The notes beneath the pieces were generated by a model. It saw only the letters and a list, made by a program, of their open reading frames with translations, was not told where the DNA came from and did no database searches. Positions 37,743 through 46,108 of a stretch of 64,000 bases of DNA are shown here, piece after piece. Made by a program: the position numbers and the translations under genes. Origin of the DNA: Francisella endosymbiont of Ornithodoros moubata (lineage in GTDB: Bacteria; Pseudomonadota; Gammaproteobacteria; Francisellales; Francisellaceae); the NCBI GenBank assembly GCA_002095075.2, contig LVCE01000002.1:62001-126000 (forward strand). Direction: 5' to 3'. How positions within the stretch are numbered: the stretch's first letter is position 1; the number at the start of each line of letters is the position of its first letter.

Positions 37743-37824
37743 ATTATTTTATTAGTATAGCAAGATGGATTCTAAAAATAAATTATATTAACAGTGTAAA
37801 GATTTTATTTAACTGATTAATTAA

Positions 37825-38100
37825 TTAGTTAGTTTTCAAACTAAAATTGTTATAAGACTTTATAAGAAAGTTAAAAATTTGTTCAGTATACTCTTTATTT
37901 GTTGATATTGCAGTTATTTCAAGACATTTAAACTTAAGTTTTCTTAAGCTGCTAAAAGCAATTGGTTTAAAGGTAGTTAGTGTTTTAATAATTTATGCTA
38001 GTAGTACTGATAAAGTTAGATCCTAAGTTTTTGTAGTGGCAATCCATCTAATTTAGAGATAAAAATTTCTGGAGGGGTTATTGTTCTTTCAATTTAGGAG
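37825..38100 (-). pseudogene. Coding remnant, possibly the end of a regulator
   Basis: The reverse strand shows protein-like sense in mixed frames: TPPEIFISKLDGLPLQKLRI, then PIAFSSLRKLKFKCLEITAI and YTEQIFNFLIKSYNNFSLKT, stopping at 37825. The last part has the shape of a LysR effector-domain C-terminus, but this is a weak resemblance. No start and several breaks. Confidence 0.3.
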
Positions 38101-38118
38101 TAATTATTTTCTTAATAT

Positions 38119-38349
38119 CCCTTAGTTGCTCAATATTTGGTCGTGGCTATTTCAATGCTATTGAATGAGATGTCAATAAAGAAAATCTTTTTAGAGAATA
38201 ACTTGATTATAACCTGGACAGGGCTAAGAGGAGGAGTCTCAATTACACTAGACTTATCAATACCTTTTGAGCGTAGAATACTTCATATTTTTTCGTTAAT
38301 ATTATATAGCTGTATTACTTTCAATATTTATACAAGGAACCCCTTTTAA
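38119..38349 (+). pseudogene. CPA1 Na+/H+ antiporter, C-terminal remnant
   Basis: A short open piece reads VVVAISMLLNEMSIKKIFLE then TWTGLRGGVSITLDLSIPFE. The W-x-G-L-R-G-G-V-S block followed by a P is the helix 10-11 signature of NhaP/NHE-type CPA1 antiporters. Only about 70 residues remain and the stop at 38347 falls in the following decayed gene, so most of the transporter is deleted. A full-length CPA1 gene starts at 62853. Confidence 0.6.
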
Positions 38350-39627
38350 ATAGCTATTAAAGAAGTTAAGAGCCTGTCCATAATCATACTTATCAGTAAT
38401 AACCTCAATATATACTCCTTTGGGATGTATGCGTGCTTGTTCTAAAGCTTGAGCTAATTGTGTTTGTGATTTAATTTTGATTGTTAACCAGCCCTTACAA
38501 CCAAATGCTTCTGGTAATTTGTTATAATTAAGTTGAGCAATATCATTATAGCTAGGGGTGGGATCTAATTCTAGAGCTCTTTCAACGGTAAAGCCATTTA
38601 TTGTTAACACATATGATAATATGGTTTACATTATATCTACCCATAACACCAATATAATTAAGGGTTAGCTGGTGCGAGCCTTCACCTGTGATTAATATAG
38701 TTCTAGAATCAGGTTGTGCTAAGGCAACTCCTAAAGCCGCAGGAGTAGCCCAGCCTATAGAGCCCCATAATGTTTGATTGTGATATTTAGCACTTTTTGT
38801 TAGAGGATATTTAACAAAGTTTAGCTCTAAAGTTATATATTTATCAGTTAGTATATATTGCGGGGTTGGGACTTTAGTATACTTGAGTTTATAATCTATA
38901 GCAGTTACTTCTTGTATAACCTTGTCTAAATCTAGATTATTGGTAAAGCCAGAAGTATTAAAGTCTGGATATAAAGCATCGTCGAGGTTTATTACGATGA
39001 CAGCAGCTTCGATAGTTTCTGCAGTTTTTGGATCTGACAATTCACCAGTATAAAAACCTACATAAATTTTATGATGTTCAGATATTACACTTTTATCATG
39101 AGGAATTATAGCAAAAGGGATATTTAGCTTTTCGATTAGCTTGATTACTTTATCTGTCAAGCCAAATCTATCAAGTTTAATAGCGGGTAGAGTTACTACT
39201 TTTTTAGCTTGTTTAAGTTTAGCAACTATATAATCACAAGCTTTTTGTAATTGCGAGTTATCACTAGTGAGATAATGACAATTAGGACCTATAGGCGTCC
39301 TATGACTGGCTTTTACCATCATCTAGGAATATCGAAATATATGCAGTTTTACTCTGTTTAAATGCCTCAGCAATTACGCGATTCATTTCTCTGCTAGCAT
39401 TATCTAAGTTATAACTGTAAATACCCAAGTAGCTTGAGCTGATATGTTAAAGAAGTTACCAAACTCACCATCACCGAGAGTGTGATGAACTTGCTTCTTT
39501 TAGCTCCAGGTACACAAAAAGAGTGGGTGATTCCTAAATTGACAAGTCTTGCAACAACATATTCAGCAACATTAGTAGCATTTTTCTAGTATCAAAAAAC
39601 TTTTCTTCAGTTATATATTCTTTCCAT
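38302..39627 (-). pseudogene. TPP-dependent decarboxylase (indolepyruvate/pyruvate decarboxylase type), deleted and frameshifted
   Basis: ATG 39627 follows AGGAGA. After an early stop, sense resumes with NVAEYVVARLVNLGITHSFCVPG, the N-terminal TPP-enzyme opening. The next readable part, QVHHTLGDGEFGNFFNI, belongs about 100 residues later, so the first domain has an internal deletion. The middle domain and the TPP-binding block LITGEGSHQLTLNYIGVMGR...NN are open at 38582-39322. A last shift separates the C-terminal part (38302-38610), which includes LNYNKLPEAFGCKGW. The two-domain order and the G-E-G-S-x-Q-x-T motif fit KDC/IPDC enzymes. Confidence 0.85.
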
Positions 39628-39743
39628 ATTCTCCTTTCTCCTTAAGCAAAACAACTCTCAGTATTGTTTTTATTAAACTTATATTAATTACATATTAATA
39701 TAAAACAATATTTACCTGAGTTGTGCTGAGAATTTAAAAGTTA

Positions 39744-40090
39744 TTATTTGTTGAAAACATATTTTTCGACTATTTTTCCACCAATTAAATGTTTTTGGAT
39801 AATTTCTTCTAGGACTTCAGGAGTGCAGGAGTGATACCAGACATTATCAGGATGAACTGCCACTATGGGTCCATTTTGACAGATCCTTAGACAGTATGTT
39901 TTTGTTCTATAAATATGGCCATTTTGTGATAAATTTAACTCTTGGAGTCTCTTTTTAAAGTATTCCCATGCTTTTAGTGAAATATCTTCGGTACAGCATT
40001 TTTGCTTTTTTGGTCGCAGCATAAGAAGATATGTTTTTGGATATTGTTTAAGCCTAAGTTTGTCACTTTGGCATCTAATGTTACTACCAT
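39744..40090 (-). pseudogene. Thioredoxin-like 2Fe-2S ferredoxin, one-base frameshift
   Basis: From ATG 40090 the frame reads [20 protein letters not shown] then IFLCCDQK. At the A run 39985-39976 (six A; seven needed) it leaves the frame that carries KQKCC, ARTK-type [40 protein letters not shown] and the end at 39744. The intact protein would be about 115 residues with the Cys-x(11)-Cys and Cys-x3-Cys spacing of thioredoxin-like ferredoxins. The frame from ATG 40022 (92 residues) lacks the first cluster ligand. A sequence error in the A run is a possible alternative. Confidence 0.7.
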
Positions 40091-40166
40091 TATATTAATT
40101 ATCCCTATGATTTTTTGCTAAAAGATTTAAAATTGTTGGTGAAATATTAACAAATATGGAGATAAA

Positions 40167-41090
40167 ATGGAAAATAACATTTCCAATACAACACTAGAAA
40201 AATTAGCTCAAGCTTATCTAAAAGATATTAAGAGTAAGAGACGTTGGTGCTTTGTCACGCGATTAATAATTATCTTAATAGCCCTGTTACTGATATTTGG
40301 TGGTTTATTTAGTTCATCTAAAGAATTGGCGCCGCACATAGCTCTAGTAAAAGTTAATGGAATAATTGCTGAGGATGCCGAAGCTAATGCGGAGAGGATC
40401 AATCAAAGCCTTGATGATGCTTATGCAAATAAATTAGTAAAAGGTGTAATCGTTGAGATAAATAGTCCTGGAGGATCACCTGTACAGTCTGATGAGATAT
40501 ACTCTCATATGCAATACTTACAGCATAAATATCCAAGTATCCCTATGTATGCTGTATGTACTGATGTTTGTGCTAGTGGGGGTTATTATATTGCTGCTGG
40601 AGCAAAAGACATTTATGCTAATAAGATGACAATAGTTGGTTCAATAGGAATTATCGGTAGTGGTTTTGGTTTTACAGGACTTATGGATAAGTTAGGTATT
40701 GAGCGTAGAACATACATCTCAGGAAAAACTAAGGATTTCTTAGATCAGTTCTCTCCACAAAAGCTGCAACAGACAGAACAATTTAAAAAACTTCTTGGTG
40801 AAACTCATCAGGTATTTATAGCAGCAGTTGAGAACTCTAGAGGTGATAGGCTAAAAGATAAGACTATGGATACAACCTTCTCAGGCGAACCTTTTAGTGG
40901 TATTCAAGCAAAACAAATGGGTTTGATAGATGGTTTTGCTTCGGTTAATCAACTTAGGCGTGAAAAGTTCAATAATATTAATATCATCAACTATACTCAA
41001 CCACTGGGTTTTTTAACAGCAGTATCACAGAAATTAGGCAATAGTGTTTATTATAAGGCCATCTCAGAAACTAGCTTTAGCCTAAAATAA
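40167..41090 (+). CDS. S49 family signal peptide peptidase, SppA-like
   Basis: A 307-residue membrane-anchored serine protease that degrades cleaved signal peptides or envelope proteins. One TM helix at about 28-48, then a periplasmic ClpP-like domain: VEINSPGGSPVQSDEIY, the nucleophile Ser in DVCASGGYYIAAGA near 130-143, and the catalytic Lys in the SGKTKDFLD segment near 190. Length matches the short, one-domain SppA (about 300), not the double-length E. coli form. ATG 40167. Confidence 0.93.
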   Translation: MENNISNTTLEKLAQAYLKDIKSKRRWCFVTRLIIILIALLLIFGGLFSSSKELAPHIALVKVNGIIAEDAEANAERINQSLDDAYANKLVKGVIVEINSPGGSPVQSDEIYSHMQYLQHKYPSIPMYAVCTDVCASGGYYIAAGAKDIYANKMTIVGSIGIIGSGFGFTGLMDKLGIERRTYISGKTKDFLDQFSPQKLQQTEQFKKLLGETHQVFIAAVENSRGDRLKDKTMDTTFSGEPFSGIQAKQMGLIDGFASVNQLRREKFNNINIINYTQPLGFLTAVSQKLGNSVYYKAISETSFSLK

Positions 41091-41102
41091 TTATTTTAAC
41101 TG

Positions 41103-41131
41103 TTGAAACACACAATAACCATGATTATAAT
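41103..41131 (+). promoter_or_regulatory. Promoter of the skp-like gene
   Basis: TTGAAA (41103-41108), exactly 17 bases, then a perfect TATAAT (41126-41131), about 48 bases before the ATG. One of the best promoters in the window, as suits an abundant envelope chaperone. Confidence 0.7.
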
Positions 41132-41178
41132 CGATATTGTACTATGTGTTATAACTAAACAAACAAGGAAGAAAAATT

Positions 41179-41718
41179 ATGAGAAAAACTATACTAGGAG
41201 CAATAATCTCTGGTGGTTTAATGGTATCTGCAACTACAGCTATGGCTGGTGGCGTAGGTTTTGCTAATATGCAAGATATCTTTGAGACTTCTCCTCTTGG
41301 TAAAGCAAAAGTAACAGCTGATGAGAAAAAACTTAAGCCACAAATGGATCAACTTAAGCAAAACATCACTACTTTACAAGAAAAAGTAAATGTATACACA
41401 CAAGAAAAAGATGATGTTCAAACAGATGATTCTAAGGGTGATACAAAATATACTCAAGCTACAGATAAGGTAGAAAATCAAGATAAGCAACAAGCTCAAG
41501 CAGATCTTGAAAAAGCTATGAAAGACTACCAAAATCTAATGAATCAAGTTCAAAAAATGGCTTCTGATGATGCTGATGCATTTAAAGATGCTCTAACTAA
41601 AGCTTCTGCACAAGTTGCTAAAGAGAAGCAGTTGGATGCTATTTTGCCTGCTGAAATGAGCCTATATAATGTTGATAGTATCGATGTTACTAAAGACGTT
41701 ATAGCTAAGATGCAATAA
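41179..41718 (+). CDS. skp: Periplasmic chaperone, Skp/OmpH family
   Basis: Holds unfolded outer-membrane proteins in the periplasm. The 179-residue product has a clear signal peptide (MRKTILGAIISGGLMVSATT then AMA at about 21-23, cleavage before GG). The mature part begins with the family strand VGFANMQDIFETSPLGK and then a long coiled coil of Lys/Gln/Glu-rich repeats (about 50-150) and the returning strand DAILPAEMSLYN. It lacks large hydrophobic segments. bamA is not next to it, unlike in E. coli. Confidence 0.85.
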   Translation: MRKTILGAIISGGLMVSATTAMAGGVGFANMQDIFETSPLGKAKVTADEKKLKPQMDQLKQNITTLQEKVNVYTQEKDDVQTDDSKGDTKYTQATDKVENQDKQQAQADLEKAMKDYQNLMNQVQKMASDDADAFKDALTKASAQVAKEKQLDAILPAEMSLYNVDSIDVTKDVIAKMQ

Positions 41719-41774
41719 TTTTTTCAAAACAATATTCAATAGATATAAAAAATAATTAAACAAAGACTACGATT

Positions 41775-42197
41775 ATGGAAAATTTAGGCTATTTTGTATC
41801 ACAAAATTTACTGTTTTGTTTATCTTTTATTTTGCTGTTAGCTATTTACATACTTTTTGAGCTGACTCAAACTAAAAAAGCGCAATTTACTTTATCTGTT
41901 GCTGATGCTGTAATCACTGTCAATAAAGGCAGAGGTGTTTATCTAGATGTACGCGATCAGGAGAGTTTTAGTGAGGCACATATTATTGGTGCACAAAACA
42001 TTCAGTTTGACGAAATCACAATAAAGCACAATAAGCTTTCTAAATATAAAGCTAAGCCAATAGTTGTATATGGAGATAATGCCGAAAAAGCTATGCAACA
42101 GTTGCATAAGGAAGGTTTTGAGCAGGTTTTTGTACTTAAAGGTGGCTTAGCAGCATGGTTACAAGCTAGTTACCCAGTTAAATCATTGTTAAAATAA
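41775..42197 (+). CDS. Membrane-anchored rhodanese-like protein without the catalytic Cys
   Basis: 140 residues: one N-terminal TM helix (about 10-29), then a rhodanese domain: [20 protein letters not shown] at about 56-75 and [16 protein letters not shown] at the end. The usual active-site loop V-x-Y-C-x-x-G reads [14 protein letters not shown], with Gly where Cys is expected, so sulfur transfer is unlikely. The gene precedes secB, as yibN does in E. coli, which supports a YibN-like role. ATG 41775. Confidence 0.85.
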   Translation: MENLGYFVSQNLLFCLSFILLLAIYILFELTQTKKAQFTLSVADAVITVNKGRGVYLDVRDQESFSEAHIIGAQNIQFDEITIKHNKLSKYKAKPIVVYGDNAEKAMQQLHKEGFEQVFVLKGGLAAWLQASYPVKSLLK

Positions 42198-42228
42198 AAT
42201 TTATAAAAAAATATTAAGGATCATAAGT

Positions 42229-42678
42229 ATGGATCAGCAAGCACAACCTCAATTTCAAATCCAAAAAGTATATGTAAAAGACCTTTCTTTCTCTATTCCA
42301 AATTCTGATAAGATATGGACTACAAATTGGAAACCTAAACTTCATACAGATCTAAAAGTTGAGGCTACTAAACTTCCAGAAGAGAACACTTATGAAACAG
42401 TTTTAACACTTGAAGTTAAGGTTGAGAATGATGGTATGGTTGCTTTTGAGGCAGAGGTTAAACAGGCGGGTATTTTTACAGTTGCTAATATGCAAGAAGC
42501 TCAAATTGAGCACGCTAAAAAAGCATTTTGTCCAAATATTCTTTACCATTATGCGCGTGAAGCAATTTCAGATTTAGTGATTAGTGGTGGATTCCCGCAA
42601 CTATGTTTATCTGCAGTAAATTTTGATGCGATGTATCAAGACTCATTGAAAGAGTCAGCAGATAACAAACAACACTAA
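42229..42678 (+). CDS. secB: Protein-export chaperone SecB
   Basis: Tetrameric cytosolic chaperone that keeps preproteins unfolded and hands them to SecA. 149 residues, starting [20 protein letters not shown], with VKQAGIFTV and [20 protein letters not shown] (the conserved C-P-x-x-L-F-P-Y-x-R-E block) and [17 protein letters not shown]. Normal length (E. coli 155). Between a rhodanese gene and recA on the same strand. Confidence 0.96.
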   Translation: MDQQAQPQFQIQKVYVKDLSFSIPNSDKIWTTNWKPKLHTDLKVEATKLPEENTYETVLTLEVKVENDGMVAFEAEVKQAGIFTVANMQEAQIEHAKKAFCPNILYHYAREAISDLVISGGFPQLCLSAVNFDAMYQDSLKESADNKQH

Positions 42679-42701
42679 GAAATTAATGGGAGTTAGCCAA
42701 T

Positions 42702-43781
42702 ATGAGTAAAGAAAAAGCTCTAGAATCAGCCTTATCACAAATTGAGAAACAATTTGGTAAAGGCTCTATCATGAGGCTAGGTGATCAAGAAGCTGCTCAT
42801 GATATTGATGTTATACCTTCGGGTGTTATTGCTCTTGATGTAGCACTAGGAATAGGTGGATATCCAAAAGGTCGAATTATTGAGATATATGGACATGAAT
42901 CATCAGGTAAAACAACACTGACGCTTTTAGCTATTGCACAGTGCCAAAAGCAAGGTGGTACAGCTGCCTTTGTTGATGCTGAGCATGCGCTAGATCCAAA
43001 ATATGCTAAGCTTTTAGGTGTCGATGTTGATAATCTGATTGTGTCACAGCCAGATACAGGTGAGCAAGCTTTAGAGATTGCTGATATGCTAGTGCGTTCT
43101 GGAGGAGTTGATATTGTGGTAATTGACTCCGTTGCGGCGCTCACACCAAAAGCTGAGATTGAAGGTGATATGGGTGACTCACATATGGGCTTACAAGCAA
43201 GATTAATGTCACAAGCACTAAGAAAGCTTACGGCGAATATTAAACGTTCAAATACACTATTAATATTCATCAACCAAATTCGTATGAAAATTGGTGTGAT
43301 ATTTGGTAACCCTGAAACTACAACTGGTGGTAATGCACTTAAATTTTACTCTTCGGTAAGACTTGAAGTTAGAAAAGGAGGCAGTATTAAAGATGGTGTA
43401 GATGTCAGTGGTAATGAGATAAAAGTTAAAATTGTTAAAAACAAAGTTGCACCGCCTTTCAAACAAGCTGACTTTGAGCTTATTTATGGTGAAGGTATTT
43501 CTCTTGAGGCTGAACTTATTAATTTAGGTGCTAAGTATGACATTATTGAGAAATCTGGTGCTTGGTATAGCTATAAAGGCAAAAAGATTGGTCAAGGTAA
43601 AGAAAAGTCAAAAGAGTATTTAAAAGAACATACTGCTGAACGTGATGAAATTGAAAGAACTATTTTAGAACTTTTGCTACCAAATAAATACGCTAACAAA
43701 GATGCTAATGACAATTCTAAAGAAGATTCTAAAACCAAAGTTACAGTAAATCCAACAGCTACTCAAAATGAGTTTATCTAA
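42702..43781 (+). CDS. recA: Recombinase RecA
   Basis: DNA strand exchange and SOS co-protease. The 359-residue protein has Walker [10 protein letters not shown] near 67-75, the MAW region, Walker [11 protein letters not shown] near 141-150, loop L1 [14 protein letters not shown], loop L2 [13 protein letters not shown] and the acidic C-terminal tail. Complete and canonical. Preceded by GGGAG before ATG 42702. I did not find a LexA-type CTG(N10)CAG box directly upstream. recX overlaps its 3' end by 14 bases. Confidence 0.98.
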   Translation: MSKEKALESALSQIEKQFGKGSIMRLGDQEAAHDIDVIPSGVIALDVALGIGGYPKGRIIEIYGHESSGKTTLTLLAIAQCQKQGGTAAFVDAEHALDPKYAKLLGVDVDNLIVSQPDTGEQALEIADMLVRSGGVDIVVIDSVAALTPKAEIEGDMGDSHMGLQARLMSQALRKLTANIKRSNTLLIFINQIRMKIGVIFGNPETTTGGNALKFYSSVRLEVRKGGSIKDGVDVSGNEIKVKIVKNKVAPPFKQADFELIYGEGISLEAELINLGAKYDIIEKSGAWYSYKGKKIGQGKEKSKEYLKEHTAERDEIERTILELLLPNKYANKDANDNSKEDSKTKVTVNPTATQNEFI

Positions 43782-44229
43782 AGAAAAAAACTATCTTCTT
43801 TATTTACTTGCAAAGCAAGATTATTCACGCAAACAACTTTTTGATAAACTTACTTCACGCGACAATATCTCTATAACTGAGGTTAATAATCTTTTAGATG
43901 AATTTGAGCAAAATAAATGGCTATCTGATGAAAGGTTTGCGCGTATCTTTATAAATAGTGAAATTGCCAAGTTTAGAGGTAAAAAACGTGTTATAAACAC
44001 AGCAGTTTATCAAAAAGGTTTACCACTAGGGCTGGTTGAAAGTTGTCTTGAGGGTCAAGAAGTAGATTGGTTTGAGCTCTGTAAGCAATGCTTGAATAAA
44101 AAGTATAAAGATATCAATAAATTACAAGCAGATTTTAAGCTTAAGCAAAAAGCTATAAATTACTTGATATATAATGGTTTTGACTTTGATGAGATAAACT
44201 TTGCCCTTAGCAAAGCTAGTCAAATTTGA
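43768..44229 (+). CDS. recX: RecA regulatory protein RecX
   Basis: Modulates RecA filaments. The 153-residue product is built of three-helix repeats: [16 protein letters not shown] (repeat 1), [20 protein letters not shown] (usual L-x-x-x-G-W-L-x-D-x-R-F-A) and the third repeat with [18 protein letters not shown]. Starting inside recA (ATG 43768) it is clearly coupled to it. Normal length. Confidence 0.93.
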   Translation: MSLSKEKNYLLYLLAKQDYSRKQLFDKLTSRDNISITEVNNLLDEFEQNKWLSDERFARIFINSEIAKFRGKKRVINTAVYQKGLPLGLVESCLEGQEVDWFELCKQCLNKKYKDINKLQADFKLKQKAINYLIYNGFDFDEINFALSKASQI

Positions 44230-44393
44230 GTAGTTCAAAAGTATATGATTAGTTGGGTTTGTGGCTTTTGATGATAATTTCTTAAGCTGTTTTTTATAAA
44301 AAAATAGCAAAAAATTATTTGAAATACTTATAACAACAGCATTTTTACTGTAAGCTGTAATACTAGTAGCTATAAAAAATATAGGAGTTAAAA

Positions 44394-44840
44394 ATGGCTA
44401 AAGGAACTGTAAATAAGGTTATTTTGCTAGGTAGATTAGGTAATGATCCAGAAGTTAGAACTACACAAAATGGTACTGTTGTAGCAACTTTAAGTATTGC
44501 AACTAACGACGGTATGGGAGAGAATATAACTACAGAATGGCATAGAGTTGTTATATTTGGTAAATCTGCTGAGACTATCCAAAGGTATGCAAATAAGGGC
44601 ACACAGATTTTTGTCGAAGGTCGATTACGCACGAATAAGTGGCAAGATAAAAACGGTAATATGCAATATACAACTGAAGTAGTTGCGAGCAATTTTCAAT
44701 TTATCGGTAGTGGTAGTTCTCAAGGCGGAGCAAATTACCAAAATACACCAAGTTTTAATCAGCAACCATCGAGACAAGATAATATGCCTGATTTTGCAGA
44801 AATTAATTCATCTAACTTTGATGATGATATTCCATTCTAG
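44394..44840 (+). CDS. ssb: Single-stranded DNA-binding protein
   Basis: Protects ssDNA and recruits partners. 148 residues: an OB fold beginning NKVILLGRLGNDPEVRTTQ, WHRVVIFGKSAETIQRYANK and FVEGRLRTNKWQDKNGN, then a Gln/Asn/Ser-rich linker (about 112-135) and the acidic tip DDDIPF that binds partner proteins. ATG 44394 has AGGAG ahead. It stands alone, 165 bases after recX. Confidence 0.97.
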   Translation: MAKGTVNKVILLGRLGNDPEVRTTQNGTVVATLSIATNDGMGENITTEWHRVVIFGKSAETIQRYANKGTQIFVEGRLRTNKWQDKNGNMQYTTEVVASNFQFIGSGSSQGGANYQNTPSFNQQPSRQDNMPDFAEINSSNFDDDIPF

Positions 44841-44944
44841 TTTTTGACAAAATACTCATTACTAAAAACACTATACCAAGGTGTCACTATTTTCTAGATT
44901 ATTATATAATATCTTTATTTCTTATTTAATTTCTTAGTCTAGAT

Positions 44945-46099
44945 ATGTCTGAAATATTAGTATTAAACTGTGGTAGTTCCTCGGTTAAGTTTGCGCTTAT
45001 AAATCCACATACTTCAGAATCCTTAGTTATAGGTTTTGCAGAAAATATTGCTACTAAAAATTGTAAAGTAGTTTTTAAATCTGAACATAAAGTTGAAAAG
45101 CATCTTGAAAATGGTCGCTACAAAGATGTATTTGAAATGCTCAAAGGTTTTTTGGTAGAAAATAATCATTTAGAAAAAATAGTTGCAATTGGACATAGGG
45201 TAGTTCATGGTGGACAGTATTTTTCTAAATCTGTAGTGATAAATACCGATTCATTAGAAAAAATAAAAGCGTGTATTCCGTTAGCTCCATTACATAATCC
45301 AGCGCATATTGAGGGCATAACATTTTGCCAGCAAATATTTCCAGAATTACTTCAGGTAGCTGTGTTTGATACGGCATTTCATCAAACCATGCCAAGTTAT
45401 ATTGCAGAGTATGCAATACCTTATGAGCTGACACACAAGCATAATATTCGTAAATATGGCGCACATGGTACTTCACATAAATATGTCTCACAGCAGGCAA
45501 GAAAGGTCCTAGCTCAAGAAAAAGCCAATGTCATAGTAGCGCATTTAGGTAATGGCTGTAGTATTACAGCTGTTGTTGATGGTAAAAGTGTAGATACGAG
45601 TATGGGGCTTACCCCTTTAGATGGCCTTGTAATGGGAACTCGCTCAGGTTGTATAGATCCTAGTATTTTTGCATATATATCTGATAACCTTGGATGGAGT
45701 ATCACAGAAATTACAAATATGCTAAACAAGCAAAGTGGTCTACTAGGTATTTGCGGTCATAGTGATATGCGTGAAGTTTCACAACTTGCTGCTAAAGATA
45801 ATAATTTAGCACAATTAGCGATAGAGATCTTTTGCCATAGAGTGGCAAAGTTTGTTGCTAGTTATATGATTTATTTTAATAAGTTAGATGCTTTAGTATT
45901 TACAGGAGGTATTGGTGAGAATGCCACTAATATCCGTGAGAATATTATTGCTAAGTTAACAAATCTTGGTTTTGAGATAGATCACCAAAAAAACACTAAT
46001 TCTGAGACATTCATAAATAGCAAAAATAGCCATAATATAATGGTAATAGCGACTAATGAAGAGCTTATGATTGCTCAAGAAACACAAAATTTAATATAA
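44945..46099 (+). CDS. ackA: Acetate kinase
   Basis: Interconverts acetate + ATP and acetyl phosphate. The 384-residue product has VLNCGSSSVKFAL at 5-17 (PROSITE-type N-x-G-S-S-S-x-K), GHRVVHGG near 82, RKYGAHGTSHKYVSQ near 170, HLGNGCSITA and FTGGIGENA near 320. Complete. It is followed after nine bases by pta, the partner enzyme. Confidence 0.97.
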   Translation: MSEILVLNCGSSSVKFALINPHTSESLVIGFAENIATKNCKVVFKSEHKVEKHLENGRYKDVFEMLKGFLVENNHLEKIVAIGHRVVHGGQYFSKSVVINTDSLEKIKACIPLAPLHNPAHIEGITFCQQIFPELLQVAVFDTAFHQTMPSYIAEYAIPYELTHKHNIRKYGAHGTSHKYVSQQARKVLAQEKANVIVAHLGNGCSITAVVDGKSVDTSMGLTPLDGLVMGTRSGCIDPSIFAYISDNLGWSITEITNMLNKQSGLLGICGHSDMREVSQLAAKDNNLAQLAIEIFCHRVAKFVASYMIYFNKLDALVFTGGIGENATNIRENIIAKLTNLGFEIDHQKNTNSETFINSKNSHNIMVIATNEELMIAQETQNLI

Positions 46100-46108
46100 G
46101 AGTTTACT

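Noticed and set aside
42797-43273. A 158-codon open frame antisense to recA
   Set aside because: Shadow of the recA codon pattern; Ser/Ala-rich without motifs, start site or separate promoter.
44287-44309. AT-rich inverted repeat GCTGTTTTTTAT...AATAGC after recX as a terminator
   Set aside because: Stem is nearly all A-T and has mismatches; such repeats are expected by chance at this base composition.
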